64,000 nucleotides of DNA from Gracilaria domingensis. Taxonomy: Eukaryota > Rhodophyta > Florideophyceae > Gracilariales > Gracilariaceae. The notes beneath the pieces were generated by a model. The model searched no databases. It was not told the origin of the DNA and was given only the letters and a program-made list of their open reading frames with translations. A program made the translations under genes and the position numbers. Positions 19,861 through 28,886 of the stretch are shown piece by piece (the stretch's first letter is position 1; every line of letters starts with the position of its first letter). The DNA lies in contig VCMS01000022.1 of the NCBI GenBank assembly GCA_022539475.1, positions 186,001-250,000 of the forward strand. The letters run 5' to 3'.

Positions 19861-21390
19861 TCAGAAAGTTAGTCGGCATATAGGATTAGTCTGGATTGCC
19901 TTTAAGTCTACCTTATGACCAAAGAGGTCACGAATGTTACGAATACCATAACGGATCATAGTTGGTCGTTCAAGACTCAAACCCCAAGCAATCACCGTCA
20001 CGTCTTCCGGAATGCCCATTGGCCTGATCATCTCGGGTCGGAACACGCCAGAATTTCCCACTTCTACCCATTTGTTAAGTCCTTCGTGATACGAATGAAT
20101 CTCCAAAGATGGCGTTGTGTAGGGGTTATGGGTCGGCTTGAAACGCAACTTGGACATACCCATTTTTTTGAAGAACTCGTGAATAATTCCTTTCAAGTCC
20201 CCTAACGAAAGGTTTCGATCTGCTACAAGACCCTCAATTTGATGAAACTCCGCCAAGTGCGTAGCGTCAAGCGTTTCGTTTCGGAACACTCTGTCAATTG
20301 AAAAGTATTTCTTTGGCTTGAACTCCTTCTGTCGGGCGAGAAGGTACAACATCCGACTCGAAACAGCTGTAGTATGAGTGCGAAGGATGTTCTTTCGCGC
20401 CTCTTGTTCCGACCACTCGTAGCGGTAGCCTCTGGACCCAAACCCGCCTTCTTCGTGAACCTTCCGCACCCGCTCGAGATACTCCCTGTCCATAACATTT
20501 GCATATTCGGGATCCGACAGGAAAAAGGTGTCGTGTTCATCTCTTGCTGGATGCTGTTGTGGTTGGAAGAGGGCGTCAAAGTTCCAGAATGAAGACTCCA
20601 CGTAGTTATTTGTTGGCATCTCTTCGAAACCCATTTCTAGAAAGATGAGTCGGAATTGCTCTCGAACTTTGAGCAAAGTATGTAGGTATCCGCCACTCGT
20701 TTGCTTCCCTTCGGCGTCAAAGTTGTATGGTTTAAAGGCAACAGATTTCCACTCTCCAGACTCAAGCATTTCTCTAGTTAGCTCGGTTGCCTGTTCTTTG
20801 CGTGCGTCTGACAGCCTTTCTCCTGGGAATATCTTGAAGGTCTTATAAGGTTTCAACGCCGCAAGCTTTCTGGACTTGAGATCTTTGAGCATAGAACTGG
20901 GCACTCCATCTGGAGCGCCATCCTGATCGCGAAGCTTTCGAAGAGCATCAGCAACGTCGTCGATCACATTAACGTCAGCATTGACCTTAAAGGCTTTCGT
21001 TTGCTTGTCAATAGAAACCCATTTTCGACGTAGGGCCTGTTGCTTCCCTCTGATCATGACTTGTTTCGAAACCGTTTTTTCCAGTTGGGTAGGCATCGGA
21101 ACCTCGCCGAGATCCAGTACATCCCTGACTGCATTGAAGAAAGCCACTTCCGGTGATGTGGAGTCAGCATAAGACAACCCCTCAGAAGAAATCTCCCAGC
21201 GATTATGGGTCACTGGCTCCAATTTGATCGCTAACTTTGCGTTTAGTGACTTAAGAATGCCATCAACCAAGGTTTGGTGATCAGTTCCTAACCGATGCGA
21301 CAGGGGTAGTGACTCTATGAAATCAGACGCGGAGCCAAGCTCTTCGACGGAGCGAAGCAAAGCTTCTTCGATCGTCACGTCCGTAGACAT
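19861..21390 (-). CDS. Phenylalanyl-tRNA synthetase alpha subunit, cytosolic
   Basis: Charges tRNA-Phe as part of the alpha2-beta2 enzyme. The catalytic class II core is clear in the C-terminal half: [20 protein letters not shown], then [20 protein letters not shown] (motif 2), [16 protein letters not shown], and motif 3 in [16 protein letters not shown] followed by [12 protein letters not shown]. The N-terminal part has the winged-helix DNA-binding-like domains of the eukaryotic alpha subunit. The Met at 21390 ([12 protein letters not shown]) is chosen; it gives 509 residues, close to about 508 in human. The frame stays open 38 codons further upstream to 21504 without conserved content. Single exon and divergent from the DUF493 gene. 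Confidence 0.92.
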   Translation of the reverse strand: MSTDVTIEEALLRSVEELGSASDFIESLPLSHRLGTDHQTLVDGILKSLNAKLAIKLEPVTHNRWEISSEGLSYADSTSPEVAFFNAVRDVLDLGEVPMPTQLEKTVSKQVMIRGKQQALRRKWVSIDKQTKAFKVNADVNVIDDVADALRKLRDQDGAPDGVPSSMLKDLKSRKLAALKPYKTFKIFPGERLSDARKEQATELTREMLESGEWKSVAFKPYNFDAEGKQTSGGYLHTLLKVREQFRLIFLEMGFEEMPTNNYVESSFWNFDALFQPQQHPARDEHDTFFLSDPEYANVMDREYLERVRKVHEEGGFGSRGYRYEWSEQEARKNILRTHTTAVSSRMLYLLARQKEFKPKKYFSIDRVFRNETLDATHLAEFHQIEGLVADRNLSLGDLKGIIHEFFKKMGMSKLRFKPTHNPYTTPSLEIHSYHEGLNKWVEVGNSGVFRPEMIRPMGIPEDVTVIAWGLSLERPTMIRYGIRNIRDLFGHKVDLKAIQTNPICRLTF

Positions 21391-21861
21391 CACTTTCTGT
21401 GCGTATGAAATGGGAGTTTGGATAGAACGCGGTAAAGCAGCGCGGTGGAAGTGCACTTCTTTGCAAAGTTCTGACGCACGAAAACATAAAGACTCGCACC
21501 ACATCGACGACGTCGACGGCTGAAGAAGCTCGTTGTGTCATTGCTGGCCGGTTGCCTACAAAAGCGCGGAGATTTATTATGTAAAAAATTATTTTGCCGC
21601 CTTTGACAGCAACATATTTACCCTGCACTCGCATTTTGCAGGGAGATCATTGAGCCCTTGTTCGTCCTGGATTGTATCGGCTGCAGTGCCAGGAGCAGCC
21701 GCTCACTTCGAACACAGAGCTTCTGAGATCATGCTTTGCCAACTGCAACGTCAACGAGCATTTATGATTTCATGCTACTCTGTTCGACTAATCTCTGACT
21801 CTCGCACAACCGGAGCTAACTGCATCTTGTAAGGTCCTAGCCGACAGATTCGTTTGGCAAA
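21391..21861. other. Divergent promoter region, PheRS alpha / DUF493
   Basis: 471 bases of shared upstream sequence between head-to-head genes. No clear TATA box or other element stands out. Confidence 0.4.
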
Positions 21862-23769
21862 ATGAACGGCGCCTTGTCCTTCCTGTGTTTTTCTTGCCCC
21901 GCCATAAACATCTCTGCCTGCGGCAGATCGTTCAATTGTAGGCCAGTCATGGTACAACGGCCGCCTGCATACCGGATATCCTCCACAATTTTCATGAACA
22001 CTAAGCGCCCTTCAGGAGCTTCAAACCGGAAACGAAAAGCCAACCCATCCATATCGCCGCCGATTGATGACGAAAACGCTACAATTGCAATTCAAGACGA
22101 TGAAAGGGCAGCGAATGCGCCTGATGATCCTTTGGATGAACCAGATGACAAGGATTTTGAGGATTGGTCTCCTGTTGCGGAGGATGATGACGATGTATCT
22201 CTAGAACAGCTACTCCTTGATGATGACGAGGAAGAAAATGAAGACCTAGTGGATGGCGATATTCTGTTAAGCGAGGGTTTTGAAGAAGATACGGACGAAC
22301 TTGATATTGACGGCGCTTTCGATGGAGATGACGAGGACGAAGACGACGACGAGGAAGAAGATGGAGACGCCGAAGATGGCGATGCTTTCGACGAAGATGA
22401 TGAACTCGCCGCGCAGGCTGACGGTGAAGATTTTGACGGTGAAGAACCAATTAGAGCGGTAAGAAAAAGGCAGAAACGCACCGTAACAAAAGCAAGAAGT
22501 TTCCCGGTGAAGGTTTTAGATGACGAGGAAAATTTGGAAGCTTCAGAAGATGCCCTGGGCCCTATCGCAGATGGCTTTGAACCCGTGCTTGATGTAGAAG
22601 ACGTCGTCGAAAGAGACGGCTCTAATGCAGACTTGACAACAATTGACCACGATGAGAACTCGGAAGAATTGGATGAGCAAAGCGCCGAGGATATTAGAAA
22701 CGCTGCGAATATCTTATCCGAAAGCGGAATCCTTGGTCTTGGTTTGGGAAAGGGAAAGAAAGGTGGGCCATCTGCTGCTCGGAGTGTGCCGCCTACAGAT
22801 GATGATTTGGAGGACGAAGATGATTTTGATTTCGAAGGATTATTTGACACCGAAGACGAAAACGTTGATGAAGAAGAGGAAAGCAGTGATGGTGAAATCG
22901 AAGTAATTGAAGCAGTGAAGGAACAACAAAAAAGAGTAGACCAAGAATTCGCGTTGACATCTGAATCAAGTTTTGGAAAGGTGTGGGAGCTCAATGAAGA
23001 TACACATGTTACCATCACGGAACCAGGGCAGGCCTATGCATATGAATTAGATGAAGATGACGAAGAAGATCAAGAAATGTCAACGGTCAGAAGAGGAAAG
23101 CAGGGAGGATGGAGCGGAGGTTTAGCGTCGTATCCCACTTCTGCAGACTTGCCTGAAGGATCAAAGGAGTGGATTGCACGTCGCTCATACGAATTGCTTG
23201 CTCAATCTACACCAAAGGAAATGTTTCAGTGGACCAGGCGGCATTTATCTCCTCCACGAGCAATTTCCGATCTGTACCCGAAATCGAAGCAAGAGCCGGG
23301 ACCTCTCGGTAAGCAAATTCTGAAGCTTTCGACACCGGACTCTTCGTCTGCGTTGACAGGAAATGAGCAAACTAGTGAAGCAACTGAGGGGAAGGAGGAA
23401 GGAAATGAAGGGGATGAAGGCCAATTAGAAGACGATACAGCCAAAGGCTCAAAAGCCAAGACATCTGCTGGATCGAAACCAGCAGAGACAAACGTTGCAA
23501 GTGATAGAGCGGCTTTGGATCGATCTATGACGTTTCCGAGCTCGTTTAAGTTTAAAATCGAAGCCATAGGTGAAGAATTTCGGGACCATATTCAACAGAT
23601 TGTGGATGACACTTTGAGAAGAGAAGTCGAGCCACTCTCGCTTTCAGTGGAGAAAGAAGGAAAACATGAGAGAATTGAGTTCAGCGTTACTGTTCAGAAC
23701 TCCAAAGAAATCACCGATATTTTCGAAGCTCTTCATAGTGACGAACGCGTTAAACGTAGCTATGGGTAG
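21862..23769 (+). CDS. Large acidic protein with a C-terminal DUF493 (YbeD-like) domain, probably plastid
   Basis: A 635-residue protein. The last ~85 residues (from FPSSFKFKIEAIGEEF to RVKRSYG) fit the DUF493/YbeD ferredoxin-like fold, a small domain of bacteria and plastids whose role is not settled. Residues about 70-420 are dominated by Asp/Glu blocks and probably disordered. Before the DUF493 part lies a conserved-looking segment rich in Trp (GGWSGGLASYP, EWIARRSYELLA, MFQWTRRHLSPP), perhaps a second unrecognised domain. The first 30 residues (MNGALSFLCFSCPAIN...) lack acidic residues and could be a transit peptide; Met 45 is an alternative start. DUF493 domains are usually in short proteins, so this architecture is odd. 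Confidence 0.72.
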   Translation: MNGALSFLCFSCPAINISACGRSFNCRPVMVQRPPAYRISSTIFMNTKRPSGASNRKRKANPSISPPIDDENATIAIQDDERAANAPDDPLDEPDDKDFEDWSPVAEDDDDVSLEQLLLDDDEEENEDLVDGDILLSEGFEEDTDELDIDGAFDGDDEDEDDDEEEDGDAEDGDAFDEDDELAAQADGEDFDGEEPIRAVRKRQKRTVTKARSFPVKVLDDEENLEASEDALGPIADGFEPVLDVEDVVERDGSNADLTTIDHDENSEELDEQSAEDIRNAANILSESGILGLGLGKGKKGGPSAARSVPPTDDDLEDEDDFDFEGLFDTEDENVDEEEESSDGEIEVIEAVKEQQKRVDQEFALTSESSFGKVWELNEDTHVTITEPGQAYAYELDEDDEEDQEMSTVRRGKQGGWSGGLASYPTSADLPEGSKEWIARRSYELLAQSTPKEMFQWTRRHLSPPRAISDLYPKSKQEPGPLGKQILKLSTPDSSSALTGNEQTSEATEGKEEGNEGDEGQLEDDTAKGSKAKTSAGSKPAETNVASDRAALDRSMTFPSSFKFKIEAIGEEFRDHIQQIVDDTLRREVEPLSLSVEKEGKHERIEFSVTVQNSKEITDIFEALHSDERVKRSYG

Positions 23770-24911
23770 CTTAAATCCGCCAAACGGTAAACAAAAGGAA
23801 TGTGGGCGTGCACAGAACTCGTAAGCGAACAGAACTATACCACCTCTGCGTGGCTTTCTTGCATTATCTCACCACCTCTTTCGAAAGTTTGCCTCAGCTT
23901 CCAAGAAGAAAACCAACAGAAACATTGTACAGCTCATGTGCAGAATGCAATTCGACTATTGCGAGATGCTAGTGGAATTTCCGTGATATACGATTTGTCA
24001 TTGTCTGATACAGTCCATTCGTTCGTTCGTTCGTTCTCTCCTTTGATATCATCTTACAATGAGCAGATAATGAAGGATTGCTTACCTAGTAGAACGGACC
24101 CGAAGTTCTTAACTCGACTCCGCTTGCGTAGTCTTTACGTTGCGGGGTAATATCCATTGGCTGCACGAAGGCAAAGCATCTCGAGAGTTTTCTTTCAATA
24201 GAATAGCAGAGAGCTATCGGCTATCGCTTTATTTTTGACCACGTACCCTTGGGAATCAAAGGAATAGATTCATCGTACTCCTCGCGATGATAGTTCATCT
24301 CAGTGGGAAACTTTTGTCAATGGACAATGCAGCCATGCAACTCCACATTCTTGTAATGCAGGCCGTGTGATACAGAATAAACCTTTCCTCCTAAAAAAAG
24401 ACTCAACTGGGAGTAGATTTGGCACGTGCTCGAATCCCCGAGGTTAGATGGCTAGCATACTCCAACCCTCTGCACCAAGATTACATCAGTGAGGGGCGCA
24501 TAATGCTTGAAACCTGTAGGTGTACCAGCTTTGCAACAGGAATTTGTAAGCAAGATTTGTGTTGGACTCATTGGCCGGAGACTACTGCAGTCAAATATAT
24601 AAAGCGCTGCGTGGGTGCCCAATCCTGAACAGGTCGGGGAAAGTTCATAAGATATTCCAGTGTACTTTCGTCTACTTCTAGGGGAGGGTAACTTCTGGAC
24701 GTGTGAAAACACCGTGAGAAACCTTGCGCAACTCTTTGCACTCAAACAGAAGTTGACAGTATACAAAAAAGCTAATCAATAAACACCAGAGAGTGATACG
24801 ATTGAAAAGAAGCAGACTCAGCTTCATTCTCATCAAGAGGAACCAATCTCACTCGCCTAATGTTAGCCGCGTTTCGTTGCTCTTTAGAACCTACTGATAC
24901 GCTGAAGATCT
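23770..24911. other. Intergenic region
   Basis: About 1.1 kb with short open frames only and a small TTCG tetranucleotide run near 24018-24035. Nothing else is seen. Confidence 0.5.
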
Positions 24912-25970
24912 TCATGCAGTTTGCAGTTCATGCTTGTCTAGTGCATGCCGTACAGCATGTTCCACGTCATCCACAACTACATGAGCTGCGTCGACTTCAT
25001 CATTGACCCCCTTGAAATTACCAGTTCGTACTAACACTGACCGCCATGGATGCCCTCTGGCATTCGCACCGCGAACATCTGAGGGCGGGTTATCTCCAAT
25101 TGCATAAATAGTCGGCAAAGTCTGCGTGCAATATCCCATGTGACCCAGCTGCTGGCGAAGAAGACCTTCCGCCAACTGATAATTCGGAGCATGAGGTTTT
25201 CCAAACTGAACGAAACGCAATTCTCTTCCGGTTACATGCGCATAAACGGCTCGTAGCGCTACGCAGAATGACCCTCCAGCCAACCGGGGCAGGTGGTACT
25301 CTGTTGGGAACAGAATATCAGGATTACAAAAGTACAAATCGACAACCTGCTCATCGCAGTGCTTTCGGCTGCGATCTCCATCGGAACGCAAGATGTCAAT
25401 CAGAAGTTGAATATCACGTCCCCAGTCCCGAGAGTCCGTCATGACAAAAACGGCTCCTATGGGCATTTCAGACACACGGTAATCCTCTTCAGAAGGCTGT
25501 ACGTGCTCAAGACGAGCAAATGGTGTAGAATGGGAATCAACATGAGCCAGTGCTTCGGTACTAATGACGTGCTTGAAGCCATAAGAACGGGCAATTTCAG
25601 CACAGTGAGGATTACCAACAGTCAGCACAGCTTTGTTTGCATACATGAGCATTAAGTTTTTGAGCGGGGAGTGGGATAAAACGATGTGGTGCTCTTGAAC
25701 TGGAACGTTCAACAAGTTGGTGAGTTTCTGAGCACGTGCAGCTTCAGTACTTCCGCCGCCATTTGTTAGAAAAGTTATCGGAGTGCGCCATTGGCTTCGT
25801 GACTCGTCGTATAGACTTTGAAGCGCCGGTTGAGCGGCGGGAAGAACCGAACCACCGCGAATGAGGACACCATCAATGTCGAAAACAAAAGCAGGGCCGT
25901 TGTATGGTTGATTGGTTGAAAAACGTCTGGAAAGAACGCGAGCGTGGAGTAGGGTTCTGGACAATACCAT
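24912..25970 (-). CDS. HAD-superfamily hydrolase, CECR5 type, probably mitochondrial
   Basis: Members of this family (human HDHD5/CECR5, yeast relatives) are HAD phosphatase-like proteins with an unclear substrate. The catalytic loop is FVFDIDGVL with both aspartates. Motif II is ITFLTNGGG. The cap and late motifs include LTVGNPHCAE, FGKPHAPNYQLAE and the acidic motif IGDNPPSDVRGANA. The start is set at 25970 (MVLSRTLLHARVLSRRFSTN), a basic, Ser/Leu-rich presequence typical of mitochondrial import; the frame also has a Met nine codons upstream (25997). It gives 352 residues. Single exon. Confidence 0.87.
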   Translation of the reverse strand: MVLSRTLLHARVLSRRFSTNQPYNGPAFVFDIDGVLIRGGSVLPAAQPALQSLYDESRSQWRTPITFLTNGGGSTEAARAQKLTNLLNVPVQEHHIVLSHSPLKNLMLMYANKAVLTVGNPHCAEIARSYGFKHVISTEALAHVDSHSTPFARLEHVQPSEEDYRVSEMPIGAVFVMTDSRDWGRDIQLLIDILRSDGDRSRKHCDEQVVDLYFCNPDILFPTEYHLPRLAGGSFCVALRAVYAHVTGRELRFVQFGKPHAPNYQLAEGLLRQQLGHMGYCTQTLPTIYAIGDNPPSDVRGANARGHPWRSVLVRTGNFKGVNDEVDAAHVVVDDVEHAVRHALDKHELQTA

Positions 25971-26551
25971 GTGTTCAATGTCTTTTGGAGACTTCAAAGA
26001 GCAAACGACACTTAGGACCTTCTGTGTTGCAATTACTTCACATCAGCGGACCTTCAACGGATCAGGGCATCATGATATGGCTCCGGAGAGATTACCCAGT
26101 AGCCGGTACAGCGAATGATTACGAACTCTCTTGCTGAGACTGTCTGAAAGCTCTCAACAGCAGATCTTCCTCACAAATAAAGAGTTTTGTACTCTACCTC
26201 ATGAGAGGCGCATTATAAGGATACTGGGAGCATCCTGAAACACCTAACGCACAAAATCGCATTGTGTGCGTTTGTGTATTTGCGATTCATAAGCCTTCCT
26301 GAAATCACAAAAACGTATCAGCAGGTGTCGTCCAGTGCCATACGTTCTTTGTCTCACCACCGACATTCCACACTTTAGCGTACCTTCTAAGAGATTTAAA
26401 ACACCTACGCTCACTGCAAATGAGACTTCCTCAGACTGCCTCACGTTTGCATCCACATTCATATGCAGGGTCACGAAACTACTGGCAGGAGAACATAAAT
26501 TTTCTTTTGGACGTTGTGGCTCATATTCAGCCAACCTCTCTTGAAGATTAG
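25971..26551. other. Intergenic region
   Basis: 581 bases without a supportable gene between CECR5 and the SANT-like fragment. Confidence 0.45.
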
Positions 26552-27114
26552 AAGTTAGTTCAGCCTGATTTCAATAATTGGGCGGAGCGCGGCAAGCTAT
26601 CTATTCGAAGCGACGACAGCTTGAAAGACAAGTTCAATAAGCTTGCGTACGTACGCAAGAAGACAGATGACTCTACAATTCACCCACGAGTATGTAGAGC
26701 AAAAGTCATATATCGCGAAATTCAGTCCAAAACGTTAGCAAACGCGTTAGAACAGCCCGACGACAATATGAATTCTACAGAACAAGACCACAACAAGGTC
26801 AAGAGCCAGAAGCGGGTTATCGAAGTTCAAAAACTCCACCAACAGCGCACGAGGATGAAGACAAAGAAGAAGAAGTAAGCGCGAGTTTTCCATCACATAA
26901 TGAGCCCCCGCTAAAAAAGAGAAGAATTCCACGGGAGTTGTCTCTTGAGCGCCGCTTTCAATTCGATGTTGTTCGCGATATGAAAATGATGACGTCCAGT
27001 ATGGTATCCGTTGCTTTAAGCGTTAAGAAGGCTCTTGATGGAAGAATGACTAATGAAATTCGTCAAGCGATTCGTGAAGAACTGCATGTAAAGCAAAACG
27101 CCAAAATTGTGTGA
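26552..27114 (+). pseudogene. SANT/Myb-like DNA-binding protein fragment, transposon type
   Basis: From 26552 the frame reads PDFNNWAER, SIRSDDSLKDKFNKLAYVRK and HPRVCRAKVIYREIQ. This resembles the Myb/SANT-like proteins that accompany Harbinger-type transposases and related elements (Trp, SLKxKFxKLA, HPxVxRAK pattern). It lacks an ATG at its start and follows a stop at 26549, where TTAG could be a splice acceptor. Around 26785-26800 reading must move by one base: the next frame continues as an acidic linker (HEDEDKEEEVSASFPSHN), a basic KKRR patch and a helical tail ending in TGA at 27112-27114, just before the N run. A Harbinger-like transposase lies 15 kb away at 42-43 kb, but they need not be one element. 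Confidence 0.5.
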
Positions 27115-27116
27115 TG

Positions 27117-28035
27117 NNNNNNNNNNNNNNNNNNNNNNNNNNNNNNNNNNNNNNNNNNNNNNNNNNNNNNNNNNNNNNNNNNNNNNNNNNNNNNNNNNNN
27201 NNNNNNNNNNNNNNNNNNNNNNNNNNNNNNNNNNNNNNNNNNNNNNNNNNNNNNNNNNNNNNNNNNNNNNNNNNNNNNNNNNNNNNNNNNNNNNNNNNNN
27301 NNNNNNNNNNNNNNNNNNNNNNNNNNNNNNNNNNNNNNNNNNNNNNNNNNNNNNNNNNNNNNNNNNNNNNNNNNNNNNNNNNNNNNNNNNNNNNNNNNNN
27401 NNNNNNNNNNNNNNNNNNNNNNNNNNNNNNNNNNNNNNNNNNNNNNNNNNNNNNNNNNNNNNNNNNNNNNNNNNNNNNNNNNNNNNNNNNNNNNNNNNNN
27501 NNNNNNNNNNNNNNNNNNNNNNNNNNNNNNNNNNNNNNNNNNNNNNNNNNNNNNNNNNNNNNNNNNNNNNNNNNNNNNNNNNNNNNNNNNNNNNNNNNNN
27601 NNNNNNNNNNNNNNNNNNNNNNNNNNNNNNNNNNNNNNNNNNNNNNNNNNNNNNNNNNNNNNNNNNNNNNNNNNNNNNNNNNNNNNNNNNNNNNNNNNNN
27701 NNNNNNNNNNNNNNNNNNNNNNNNNNNNNNNNNNNNNNNNNNNNNNNNNNNNNNNNNNNNNNNNNNNNNNNNNNNNNNNNNNNNNNNNNNNNNNNNNNNN
27801 NNNNNNNNNNNNNNNNNNNNNNNNNNNNNNNNNNNNNNNNNNNNNNNNNNNNNNNNNNNNNNNNNNNNNNNNNNNNNNNNNNNNNNNNNNNNNNNNNNNN
27901 NNNNNNNNNNNNNNNNNNNNNNNNNNNNNNNNNNNNNNNNNNNNNNNNNNNNNNNNNNNNNNNNNNNNNNNNNNNNNNNNNNNNNNNNNNNNNNNNNNNN
28001 NNNNNNNNNNNNNNNNNNNNNNNNNNNNNNNNNNN
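27117..28035. other. Assembly gap (919 N)
   Basis: An unbroken run of N between the SANT-like fragment and the left LTR. It hides the outer edge of that LTR and its target duplication. Confidence 0.99.
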
Positions 28036-28630
28036 GTAGCACGCGGACCCACGGAGTGTGGCGATGAACACGCGAGAGCGGTAATAGCCCACGCGAGTGT
28101 GTCGAGCCACGAACGGTATGCACCGGTACACCAAGTAGTGCTACCTGTAAAACAGGGACAGAAATAAAGAAAACACACACAAAGTAAACACGCGAAAGCG
28201 GTAGTGGTGTTAATGATGCCGCGAGGCGGATGATGAACCCTGCACAAGGTGTCGACTCTCCGGGAGGAGGATATCGGTCACCAAGGGTGAAACATCAGAG
28301 CCGAACACTCGGTTAGTCCGTTTACTTCCCCGACAATGGGTGCAGCTCAACCTACTAAGTAGTGTAGAGTGCCAACCCACTGTCAAGCGGTGTAGCGAAA
28401 ATATCTAGAATAAACATCTAAAATACCCCAACTAATGGGTGCAAACTTCCCACACGTGTGTGACCCACCGGCTAAGCCGTGCGCCTCATAACACTAATTC
28501 TAATATTAAGTATACCCAAGAATGGGCTGATCTCACCAGTTACTCATACTGTGTGCCACCACCTCCCGGCATCGCCGTGCATGTTATGAATCGCATCAGC
28601 GAAGGAGTCCCGCAATCGCGTTGCACTACA
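28036..28630 (-). repeat. 3' LTR of the chromovirus
   Basis: Direct-repeat partner of 39560-40153. In element orientation it begins TGTAGTGC right after a purine tract. Its far end runs into the N gap, so a few terminal bases may be missing. Confidence 0.9.
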
Positions 28631-28646
28631 TTTCCCCCTCCTTAGG
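28631..28646 (-). promoter_or_regulatory. Polypurine tract beside the 3' LTR
   Basis: On the minus strand this reads CTAAGGAGGGGGAAA directly before the LTR start TGTAG, the expected site of plus-strand priming. Close copies of CTAAGGAGGGGGAGGG occur inside pol at 32638-32656 and 35811-35830. Confidence 0.7.
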
Positions 28647-28692
28647 GTGCGAGACGACCACGCGAGCGGTTTCGCTTTCCTCCTCTGGAGTG

Positions 28693-28700
28693 TATTTAAG
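28693..28700 (+). promoter_or_regulatory. TATA-like box for the antisense ORF
   Basis: TATTTAAG on the plus strand, about 175-190 bases before the first codons of the plus-strand ORF and outside the LTR. It suggests that ORF has its own promoter. This is inferred from sequence only. Confidence 0.35.
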
Positions 28701-28886
28701 CACGTCGGCATGACGGTCTCCAATCCAGCCTCCCCGGTCTCTTCTAACGGCGACTCCGGTCCACCCTCTCCACGCGTACTGCGGTAGTGTCTCCTCCGAT
28801 ACCTCGGCGTTCGCTTCCTCCTCTCTCGCTTCCAGCGCTTTCTTCTCTTCCTCGCGCCGCTTCCGCGATGCCTAACCCCAATCAGG

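Noticed and set aside
22092-23018. 308-codon Ser-rich ORF on the minus strand
   Set aside because: It is the complement of the Asp/Glu-rich part of the DUF493 gene.
27016-28247. Long ORFs spanning the N run
   Set aside because: They consist almost wholly of unknown bases.
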